Assembly (NCBI GenBank): GCA_963624415.1
Contig: CAVFPQ010000140.1
Location: 1 to 5,718 of the forward strand
From: RUG806 sp963624415
GTDB taxonomy: Bacteria; Bacillota; Clostridia; Oscillospirales; Acutalibacteraceae
DNA: 5,718 nucleotides
Direction of reading: 5' to 3'
The translations under genes and the position numbers were made by a program. The first letter of the stretch is position 1; each line of letters begins with the position of its first letter. This document shows, piece by piece, positions 1 to 5,630 of the stretch. The notes beneath the pieces are model-generated. The model saw only the letters and a list, made by a program, of their open reading frames with translations, was not told the origin of the DNA and did no database searches.

Positions 1-207
1 CAAGGCTTAATTTTTTGCCCTTCCCGTGATCTACCCCTTGAGGGGACACGCTGAGAAGGAAAATTTTGAAGGCATACATAAAAACAGTGCCTCTTATTCC
101 TTACTTAGTGAGGGACAAACGTAAATTTGAAAATTCCCAAATCCCGATACTTGCGTTTCACCCAATATTTTTCCCTTTACCTTATGAAGGGACTTGAACC
201 TTGAAAA
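1..207. other. Gene-free left edge with three small hairpins
   Basis: No reading frame on either strand gives a recognisable protein, and stops are frequent in all frames. The stretch contains three short inverted repeats: CCCCT/AGGGG at 34-45, CTTAC/GTGAG at 100-112 (extendable by weak pairs to 97-115) and CCTT/AAGG at 180-190. Each is followed at once by GGGAC or GGGGAC. The third lies only about 20 bases before the HsdR-like frame opens. The region does not encode the upstream part of HsdR in any frame I checked, so the boundary near 205 may be a rearrangement junction. This is inference; an ordinary spacer cannot be excluded. Confidence 0.4.
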
Positions 208-849
208 TTGAATAAAAATCTGAAAATGCGCAATCTGCTGTCATCATTTGATGATTTTTCGGGTAATGAAATTCTGTCCGAACGTGATTTGCAGGATTAT
301 CTCGGCAGATATCAGGATCTTCATGATGAGTGGAAAAAACGCAGAAGAATGGGCAGTAAAGAGGATATTACCGATGATATTGTTTTTGAAATTGAGCTGA
401 TAAGGCAGATTGAAATAAATATCGATTATATTCTTATGCTTGTCAAAAAGTATCACGAGTCGCACGGCAATGATAAAGAAGTTCTGATTACCATTCGCAA
501 GGCGGTTGACGCAAGCCCCGAGCTTCGCAGTAAAAAAGCGTTGATTGAAACATTTTTGGCGAACATTAACGATGTTTCGGATGTTTTGCCCGAATGGCGT
601 GAATTTGTCGCGGATGAAAAGGAATGCCGGCTTGCCGAGATTATCCGGGATGAAAAGTTGAAGAATGACGAAACCCGCCGTTTTATGGAAAATGCTTTCC
701 GTGACGGCGAAGTCAGAACAACGGGAACAGACATTGATAAGCTTATGCCTCCCATTTCACGCTTCGGCGGCGGCAACCGTGCCGAAAAGAAGCAGACCAT
801 TATAGATAAGCTGAAAACATTTTTCGAATGTTTCTTCGGAATAGGCTGA
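208..849 (+). pseudogene. hsdR: C-terminal remnant of type I restriction enzyme R subunit (HsdR)
   Basis: The 213 residues match the C-terminal helical domain of type I restriction endonuclease R subunits (EcoR124_C-type), which docks the motor subunit onto the methyltransferase core. Recognisable parts are the opening MRNLLSSFDDFSGNEILSER (residues 7-26), the helical middle with DASPELRSKKALIETF (about 101-116), and the conserved tail with TTGTDIDKLMPP (171-182) and SRFGGGNRAEKK (184-195), ending in a phenylalanine-rich FFECFFGIG. Full HsdR proteins are about 1000 residues, so roughly four fifths is missing, including the PD-(D/E)XK nuclease and the DEAD-box translocase motifs. An in-frame TGA (202-204) lies just upstream, and the TTG at 208 has no good ribosome site. 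ATG at 226 is the only early ATG. No hsdM or hsdS is in the window. The family call is strong; the pseudogene status is inference from the truncation. An expressed free-standing domain is possible but less likely. Confidence 0.8.
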
Positions 850-887
850 CTGCGGCACAGACTTTATATAATCTTTTTAAATAATCG

Positions 888-916
888 TTGACCTTTTATT
901 CATTATTTGTTAAAAT
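888..916 (+). promoter_or_regulatory. Sigma-A type promoter with extended -10 for the MFS gene
   Basis: A -35 box TTGACC (888-893) and a -10 box TAAAAT (911-916) are separated by 17 bp, and TG at 908-909 makes an extended -10. Transcription should start near 922-924, giving a leader of about 92 nt before the MFS start at 1015. The leader holds one small hairpin, TGTGT/ACACA (958-962 with 969-973). No riboswitch is recognised. The promoter separates the MFS gene from the HsdR remnant. Confidence 0.75.
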
Positions 917-1014
917 ATGATAAGCAAACAATTACGGGACAGAAAAATTTGTGCATTTGTGTCTAAAAACACAGTGTACGGCTTCTGTTCACATTACCGA
1001 AAGGAATTTTCTTT

Positions 1015-2880
1015 ATGGCAAAATCAAAACAGAATGCCGGCGGCGAAAAGCTCGATTACAAAAAGACTATTTTAACCGGGTTCGGCTTCCTGGCAACATC
1101 CATTGCATGGGCAATTTATGACCCGTACATTACAAAAATTCTCAACAGACTTCTGTCAAACAGTTCGCTTATCACATCGTGGAGCAACGCTCTTGTTGAA
1201 AAGCTCCCGTTCCTTACAAAGTTCGCCGAAGCACAGGGCGAGGATGTCGTTTTGGCAGGCGGCGGATTTACACTTGTTCCGCTGTTTATCGGTGTTATAA
1301 TGACATTCGATAATATTTTCGGTGTTATATTCCAGCCGACCTTCGGCAGACTGTCGGACGAATGCCATTCAAAGCTCGGAAAACGCCGTCCGTTTATTCT
1401 GTTCGGCGCACCCATTTCGGCAATACTGTTTTTCTGTATACCGATGGTGTTCCTGCACACAAAGAGCCTTCCGCTTACAATGATATTTATCATACTCTTT
1501 GTATTTGTAATGTCGCTGTGGCGTGCTCCCGTTGTTGCACTTATGCCCGACCTTACACCTCCCTCACTTCGCAGTGAAGGCAATGCCGTTATAAACCTTA
1601 TGGGCGGTCTCGGCTCGGCTATCGGCATGGTTGCCGGCACTCTTGCAATCGCTCTCTGCACCGTATTTTCGGGATACACCAAAGAGCAGATTACAGCCGA
1701 TGAAACCGTATCGTTCCCCTATGTTTTCGGTATCGGTTCGGTTGTTATGATTCTCGGTATGCTTATACTTATGTTCTTCGTAAAAGAGGAGGACACAAGC
1801 ATAAAGCTTAAGGGCGATATGAACGCTTATGCCGACGCAAAGGCAAAGCGTGCCGCCGAAAAAGAAGCCGCAAAGGCAGAAAAAGCCGCACGCAAGGCGA
1901 TAAAGCTTTCCGCAGGTGAAAAACGCAGTCTTCTGTTTATGCTCGCATGCCTTTTCTTCCTGTTCTGCGGTACTAATGCCATTACAACATTCTTCTCACT
2001 TTTCGCACAGGAAATTCTTCATAAGATTACATCCGAAGCCACAATTCTTATGCTCATATTTGCCGTTGTAAGTGCTCTTGCGGCTCTCCCGGCGGGCAAG
2101 ATGGGCAAGAAGGTCGGCAGAAAAAAGACAATTATGGCAGGTCTTGCCACATTCCTCGCCGCTTTCATTATTTTCTTCGGCGTGTTTATAGCACTGCTTG
2201 GCGGCAAGGGACTTTCAATCGGCAACTATGTCACGATAAATAACGACTATACCACAATTGACGACGCTATAAATAACTATAATTCCGAGCTGTCGGACAA
2301 AGCGAAGAATGCGGGAACGGAGCTTGAGTCCGATGATGTTCTTTCGGTTGAAGGCTATATTGCTTATGTCACAAGCGGCAGTGCGGACGAAAAATACGAA
2401 GCGTTTGAAAACTATCTTATCGAAAACAACGGCGCAAATATCAAAAATCATATGATAAGCGATGCCGTATCCGTTCTCGGTGCCGATGAAAACATTACAT
2501 ACGGCGAAGCTGTTGCGGCAATTGCGGACAGCGTTGACGATATCACAAATATTTTAGGTGTGCTTGTCTATCCCGTTCTTATTCTCGGCGGTGCCGCAAA
2601 TATGTTTATCACCGTTAACACTCTGCCGCTCGTTCTTGAAATCGGCGGTGTTGAGAAGGTCGGCACATTCACAGGCTACTATTATACCGCTACATTCTCG
2701 GCACAGATTGCGTCGCCCATTCTCTATGGCTTTATAAGAATGTTTGCAGGTACGTATATGTCGCTGTTCTATTACAGCCCCATTGTTTTTGCGCTTGCGA
2801 TGCTGATGCTCATGTTTGTAAAGCACGGTGAAGCAATTCCCGATGAGCTTATAAAAGAAGCGAAGGAAGCGGATGACTGA
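1015..2880 (+). CDS. MFS transporter, SLC45/sugar-symporter-like, with large extracellular insertion
   Basis: This is an integral membrane protein of the major facilitator superfamily, probably with 12 helices. The N-half signature GRLSDECHSKLGKRRPF (111-127) is motif A in the form used by SLC45 and sucrose/GPH-type sugar symporters. It is followed by SLWRAPVVALMPDLTPPSLR (167-186), also typical of that group. The C-half motif A is GKMGKKVGRKK (361-371). Helices fall roughly at 16-37, 83-107, 126-147, 152-172, 189-218, 234-256, 305-328, 341-360, 372-396, 511-535, 550-575 and 580-602. A Lys/Ala/Glu-rich cytoplasmic loop (about 257-304) joins the halves. An acidic segment of about 110 residues (398-510) lies between helices 9 and 10, outside the cell by topology; ordinary family members are shorter. 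ATG at 1015 has AAGGA (1001-1005) nine bases upstream. It has its own promoter and is followed by a terminator about 190 bases downstream. The substrate may be a disaccharide or similar sugar, but this cannot be decided here. Confidence 0.9.
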   Translation: MAKSKQNAGGEKLDYKKTILTGFGFLATSIAWAIYDPYITKILNRLLSNSSLITSWSNALVEKLPFLTKFAEAQGEDVVLAGGGFTLVPLFIGVIMTFDNIFGVIFQPTFGRLSDECHSKLGKRRPFILFGAPISAILFFCIPMVFLHTKSLPLTMIFIILFVFVMSLWRAPVVALMPDLTPPSLRSEGNAVINLMGGLGSAIGMVAGTLAIALCTVFSGYTKEQITADETVSFPYVFGIGSVVMILGMLILMFFVKEEDTSIKLKGDMNAYADAKAKRAAEKEAAKAEKAARKAIKLSAGEKRSLLFMLACLFFLFCGTNAITTFFSLFAQEILHKITSEATILMLIFAVVSALAALPAGKMGKKVGRKKTIMAGLATFLAAFIIFFGVFIALLGGKGLSIGNYVTINNDYTTIDDAINNYNSELSDKAKNAGTELESDDVLSVEGYIAYVTSGSADEKYEAFENYLIENNGANIKNHMISDAVSVLGADENITYGEAVAAIADSVDDITNILGVLVYPVLILGGAANMFITVNTLPLVLEIGGVEKVGTFTGYYYTATFSAQIASPILYGFIRMFAGTYMSLFYYSPIVFALAMLMLMFVKHGEAIPDELIKEAKEADD

Positions 2881-2886
2881 TGTTCG

Positions 2887-2932
2887 GCTCTCGGATGAAA
2901 TCCGTGCGGATTTGACAGCTGTCGACAAGAGC
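2887..2932. repeat. Nested palindromes just after the MFS stop codon
   Basis: GCTCT (2887-2891) pairs with AGAGC (2928-2932) and encloses several perfect inverted repeats: AAATCCG/CGGATTT (2898-2904 with 2907-2913), the 10-bp palindrome GACAGCTGTC (2914-2923) and TGTCGACA (2920-2927). CGGAT/ATCCG (2892-2896 with 2900-2904) is an alternative to the first of these. In RNA this could fold as a branched 3' UTR structure. There is no T-tract, so it is not a simple terminator. The pairing is seen directly; a function is inference. Confidence 0.4.
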
Positions 2933-2939
2933 AGAATTT

Positions 2940-3014
2940 AATTAACAATTAACAATGTCGGAAGTTCTGCGGACTTGATTTGCAGGCTTCGCAGGTTGTC
3001 GGACTTATTGTTAA
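2940..3014. repeat. Imperfect inverted-repeat element edged by AATTAAC heptamers (MITE/REP-like)
   Basis: Two copies of the heptamer AATTAAC (2940-2946, 2947-2953) plus AAT open the element. The left arm 2949-2971 (TTAACAAT, GTCGGA, CTGCG) matches in inverted order the right arm 2990-3014 (CGCAG, TCGGAC, ATTGTTAA), with a few mismatches and a 2-base offset. The ends TTAACAAT/ATTGTTAA are perfect. The whole is about 66 bp with an 18-bp centre and no coding capacity. This fits a short mobile palindromic repeat, or simply a stable RNA hairpin in the MFS 3' UTR. Multi-copy status cannot be seen from one window. Confidence 0.4.
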
Positions 3015-3072
3015 GTCGGTGCTTTCTTTGGGCTTTGCGGCACCAAAGCAAAAAAATCATATTTTAATTAAG

Positions 3073-3106
3073 CCGTTCCGCCGTGTATTCCGACGGAGCG
3101 GTTTTT
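3073..3106 (+). terminator. Rho-independent terminator after the MFS gene
   Basis: An 11-position stem pairs 3073-3083 with 3091-3101 (CCGTTCCGCCG against CGACGGAGCGG), with one C/A mismatch and one G-T pair. It has a 7-base loop and is followed directly by five T residues (3102-3106). It ends the MFS transcript about 190 bases past the stop codon and insulates the downstream operon. Confidence 0.85.
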
Positions 3107-3258
3107 ATTCCGATATTTTTTTCGAAGTCGTGAAGTTATAAGACTAAAATCTCCGGACTTCCGATATTGCCCTTTACCCACTTTTTATGTCTTTTTGTGT
3201 AATCCGACATATTTTTCAAAACTGTGGTTTTAACCGACACAAAATCAATTATTGCTTG
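3107..3258. promoter_or_regulatory. Upstream control region with possible operator and repeated CCGAYA motifs
   Basis: Between the terminator and the operon promoter lie a perfect inverted repeat AAAAC-TGTG-GTTTT (3218-3231) and four CCGAYA motifs (3110, 3161, 3204, 3234). The last two read CCGACA, are exactly 30 bp apart, about three helical turns, and bracket the palindrome. The first two sit inside a 10-bp direct repeat TTCCGATATT (3108-3117, 3159-3168). The palindrome is centred about 70 bp before the predicted transcription start, which suits an activator or an upstream repressor site. No known regulator is recognised. The motifs are seen directly; operator function is inferred. Confidence 0.35.
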
Positions 3259-3288
3259 TTGCATTTTTATGTGTTGATGTGTTATACT
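3259..3288 (+). promoter_or_regulatory. Extended -10 promoter of the condensation/carrier/PPTase operon
   Basis: A -10 box TATACT (3283-3288) is preceded by TG at 3280-3281 (extended -10). A -35-like TTGCAT (3259-3264) stands 18 bp upstream. Predicted transcription starts near 3295, giving a short leader of about 33 nt that carries only the ribosome site AGAGGTG (3314-3320), seven bases before the ATG. Confidence 0.7.
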
Positions 3289-3327
3289 TATTCACGAAAA
3301 TTTAAGAATTATAAGAGGTGTTGAAAA

Positions 3328-4704
3328 ATGAGCGAGTTTTACGATCTTATTCCGTCGCAGGAAAACATTTATATGCTCGTAAAATACAGCTTCCACAAGC
3401 AGATTGTTCAGGTGCCGTCATCCGTATGCTTTGACTATGACATTGACTTTTCACTGCTTCTGAAGGCTCTTAACATAGAAATTCAGAGAAACGACTGCCT
3501 TCGCCTTCGCTTCAAAGAGGACGACAAGTCCATAAAGCAGTACTTCCTCCCCGAATATAAAATTGACAGAGTGCCGATTTACACCTTCTCAACCGAAAAA
3601 GAGCAGGAGGATTTCTTCAACAAGGACGCTCAGACTCCCGTATATTTCCTCAAGGACGAAACCTTCAGAATTTATTTCTTCCGCAATTTCAAGGGCTACA
3701 ACGGTGTATACTTCAACGTGTCGCACCTTGTTATGGATGCAATGGGAATATTCATTTTCTATATGGATCTTATGAAGGTCTACACCGCTCTCGCATCCGG
3801 CAAAGAACTGCCTCCCGAGATGTTCAGGTATGAAGATTATATCATAAAAGAGCACGAGAGAATGAAGAACACCGCACGTCTTGAAAAGGGTACGGAGTTC
3901 TATAAAGCTTATTTCGCAAAGGGCGGCGAACCGGGTTATGCAGGTATTCACGGTCCCGAGTTCCTCGAAAAAGAGAGAAAACGCACACATAATCCCGCTC
4001 TTAAAGTGCCGATGGCTTACAGCCCCATTTATGACAAGTCGCACTTTATGATTCTTGACATAGACAAAGACAAAACGCAGAAAATTCTTGAGTTCTGCAA
4101 AGAGCACAATGTATCCCCCGAGGCTCTGTTTGTTCTCGGTATGCGTACATACTGCTCTGCCGTCAACTACCGCACACCGGATGTTTTCTGCAATCTTATG
4201 TGCAGCAAGCGTATGACATATAAAGATATGCGTATGGGCGGATGCATTGCACAGACCATTCAGGTCCGCACGATTATCCCCGAGACCACGTCATTCAAGG
4301 ATGCGCTCGATGAAACTCTTATGGTCAGAAACAGCATTTTCAGACACCTTGATTATCCCTTCACCTACGCCAGAGGCATGCTGATGAAGATGTATAATCA
4401 CAAGACAATTCAGGGCTGTTCGGCGTTTATGGCATCGTGGCTTCCCATGGCTCCCGATACCTTGGGCAAGTTTGATGTTGATTTCAGAACATACAATCTC
4501 GGCAGATACTTCAACCCCCTGTATGCGATAATTTTCCCGAACCCCAACACAGGCAAGATATCCATAAACTATATGTACAGATACAAGCTTGTAAGCGAAG
4601 ATAATGTTCGCTCATTCCACGAAAACACCGTAAATGCAATCATAAAGGGAATAGAAAATCCCGATATTACAATCAGAGAGCTGTTAAACGGCGTAGTAAG
4701 ATAA
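3328..4704 (+). CDS. Stand-alone condensation-domain (CAT-superfamily) acyltransferase
   Basis: A 458-residue soluble protein about the size of one NRPS condensation domain, with no adenylation, carrier or thioesterase domain fused. The C1-like element PSQENIYML is at 9-17 and the C2-like RNDCLRLRF at 54-62. The catalytic motif is SHLVMDAMG (132-140), keeping the His133-xxx-Asp137 pair of the chloramphenicol acetyltransferase superfamily. Ser replaces the first His of the usual HHxxxDG, and Ala-Met-Gly replaces its Gly. A C5-like GGCIAQTIQVR (304-314) and a DFGWG-position element DFRTYNLG (385-392) follow. Free-standing relatives of this fold include VibH, SgcC5 and PapA5, which transfer carrier-bound acyl groups to amines or alcohols. 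The carrier protein gene starts 15 bases downstream, so that protein is the likely acyl donor. No signal peptide or membrane segment is seen. The start is set by AGAGGTG at 3314. Acceptor and product are unknown; O- versus N-acylation is open. Confidence 0.8.
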   Translation: MSEFYDLIPSQENIYMLVKYSFHKQIVQVPSSVCFDYDIDFSLLLKALNIEIQRNDCLRLRFKEDDKSIKQYFLPEYKIDRVPIYTFSTEKEQEDFFNKDAQTPVYFLKDETFRIYFFRNFKGYNGVYFNVSHLVMDAMGIFIFYMDLMKVYTALASGKELPPEMFRYEDYIIKEHERMKNTARLEKGTEFYKAYFAKGGEPGYAGIHGPEFLEKERKRTHNPALKVPMAYSPIYDKSHFMILDIDKDKTQKILEFCKEHNVSPEALFVLGMRTYCSAVNYRTPDVFCNLMCSKRMTYKDMRMGGCIAQTIQVRTIIPETTSFKDALDETLMVRNSIFRHLDYPFTYARGMLMKMYNHKTIQGCSAFMASWLPMAPDTLGKFDVDFRTYNLGRYFNPLYAIIFPNPNTGKISINYMYRYKLVSEDNVRSFHENTVNAIIKGIENPDITIRELLNGVVR

Positions 4705-4719
4705 AACGGAGGAAATTTT

Positions 4720-4950
4720 ATGCTTGACAAAATCAGAAAAATAATCTGTGAATTTATTGACATTGCACCCGAAGATATTAACGAGAACACCGACATTCGC
4801 ACGGATCTCGCACTCAACTCACTTGAGCTTGTAAATCTCGCTGTTGAAGTTGAGGAAGAGTTTGACGTAACAATACCCGACAGAGAGGCTATGGGCATTC
4901 ACACTGTCGGCGATATTATGGACATTATCAAAAAGTATCAGAAGAAGTAA
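4720..4950 (+). CDS. Free-standing acyl/peptidyl carrier protein
   Basis: A 76-residue acidic protein of typical carrier-protein length. The phosphopantetheine attachment site is LALNSLELVNL (30-40), with Ser34 as the modified residue. Asn33 stands where most carriers have Asp (DSL). The following acidic helix and loop, VEEEFDVTIPD (44-54), form the recognition helix II region, and HTVGDIMDII (61-70) is the fourth helix. A strong ribosome site GGAGG (4708-4712) lies seven bases before the ATG. The gene begins 15 bases after the condensation-enzyme stop and is followed at once by the PPTase, so all three are probably co-transcribed. It most likely presents an acyl thioester to the condensation enzyme. 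It is unlikely to be the fatty-acid synthase AcpP because of its neighbours and the NSL motif, and it does not resemble DltC at its active site. Which acyl group it carries is not shown. Confidence 0.88.
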   Translation: MLDKIRKIICEFIDIAPEDINENTDIRTDLALNSLELVNLAVEVEEEFDVTIPDREAMGIHTVGDIMDIIKKYQKK

Positions 4951-4952
4951 TT

Positions 4953-5552
4953 TTGATACATACTCTCACGCGTGATATAACGCTTATATCCGATGATGAT
5001 TACCGCAGGGGATATTATGAAATGTCCCCCGAGCGGCAAAAAAAGTGCCTCGGCTATCGCTTTGATGACGACAAAAAGCGGTGCATAGCGGCAGATATGC
5101 TGCTTCGTGATATGCTGTCTGAACTGCTGTCATGTGACAGACTCTCGTTTAAGTTTGACTTGATGAGCGGCGGCAAGCCGTATCCGGTCGGAAATGAAGC
5201 GTATTTCGGCATTGCCCACTCCGGAAAATATGTCGCAGTCGGTGTGTCGGAAACACAGCCTGTCGGCATTGATATTGAGCGTATACGCCCGGTTAATAAG
5301 TCGCTTATGCGGGCGTTCTGTACCGATAAAGATAAAGCTTTTATTTTCGGTTCAGACGGAAATATCAACGGAGAAAAAATCACCGATGAACAAATCCTGA
5401 ATCGTTTTTTCCGTGTGTGGTGCTTCAAAGAGGCGTACTATAAACGCACAGGCGAGGGAATAGACACCGAAAAAATGCTGTCTGTCAGCTATTGCGATTA
5501 TCCGAAAAACGAGAAAATTTTTGACGGATATGTTCTCACGGTAATTGAATAA
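4953..5552 (+). CDS. Sfp-type 4'-phosphopantetheinyl transferase
   Basis: Transfers phosphopantetheine from coenzyme A to a carrier-protein serine, here presumably Ser34 of the neighbouring protein. The Sfp-family motifs occur in order: a K/R-rich P1-like segment KKRCIAADMLLR (41-52), SGGKPY (72-77), FGIAHSGKYVAV (85-96, the FNxSHS position, His89 and Ser90 kept), VGIDIER (104-110) with metal ligands Asp107 and Glu109, and WCFKEAYYK (156-164) with Trp156, Glu160 and Lys164. At 199 residues it is slightly shorter than Sfp (about 224) but complete. TTG at 4953 is the best start: it is two bases after the ACP stop, residues 2-20 look like a normal PPTase N-terminus, and the first ATG (residue 24, at 5022) would cut into conserved sequence. 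An ATT at 4950 overlapping the stop is a less likely alternative. The upstream GAAGAAG is a weak ribosome site, so translation probably depends on coupling to the carrier gene. Sfp-type enzymes often serve secondary metabolism and can be broad in substrate. Confidence 0.9.
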   Translation: MIHTLTRDITLISDDDYRRGYYEMSPERQKKCLGYRFDDDKKRCIAADMLLRDMLSELLSCDRLSFKFDLMSGGKPYPVGNEAYFGIAHSGKYVAVGVSETQPVGIDIERIRPVNKSLMRAFCTDKDKAFIFGSDGNINGEKITDEQILNRFFRVWCFKEAYYKRTGEGIDTEKMLSVSYCDYPKNEKIFDGYVLTVIE

Positions 5553-5560
5553 ACAAAAAC

Positions 5561-5600
5561 AAAAAGCTGTAACCCTATGTGAAGGGAAACAGCTTTTTTT
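5561..5600. terminator. Strong terminator closing the operon, probably bidirectional
   Basis: The stem AGCTGT (5565-5570) with ACAGCT (5589-5594) and an inner stem CCCT/AGGG (5573-5576 with 5583-5586) are separated by a symmetric AA/AA internal loop and a 6-base loop. Seven T residues follow (5594-5600), and A residues on the 5' side (5561-5564) extend the pairing and give a T-tract on the other strand. It begins eight bases after the PPTase stop, so the operon ends here. Confidence 0.9.
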
Positions 5601-5630
5601 ATAAATTCTTTTTCGGCAAAATAGCAATAG

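Noticed and set aside
181..207. tRNA T-arm-like sequence on the minus strand (GGTTCAAGTCCC)
   Set aside because: The T-loop pattern TTCAAGT is present, but the T-stem has mismatches, and no acceptor, anticodon or D arm can be placed around it. Likely coincidence.
1116..1682. 188-codon minus-strand frame inside the MFS gene
   Set aside because: It lies fully antisense to a clear membrane transporter, has no family resemblance and is best explained by the codon bias of the + strand gene.
2554..2928. 124-codon minus-strand frame across the MFS 3' end
   Set aside because: It is a shadow of the MFS coding sequence with a Cys/His/Arg-rich composition typical of antisense frames, and no promoter or ribosome site is evident.
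3018..3055. Hairpin GGTGC/GCACC or CTTTGG/CCAAAG as a terminator
   Set aside because: It has a long loop and is followed by an A-tract rather than T residues on the + strand. The real terminator is the stem at 3073-3106.
3589..4107. 172-codon minus-strand frame inside the condensation-enzyme gene
   Set aside because: It is antisense to conserved coding sequence and has no recognisable domain.
4720..4950. D-alanyl carrier protein DltC
   Set aside because: The active-site context and surrounding residues do not resemble DltC, and no dltA, dltB or dltD gene is adjacent.
1015..5552. MFS gene as the first gene of the condensation/carrier operon
   Set aside because: A strong terminator at 3073-3106 and a separate promoter at 3259-3288 lie between them. 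Functional linkage is possible but the sequence shows two transcription units.
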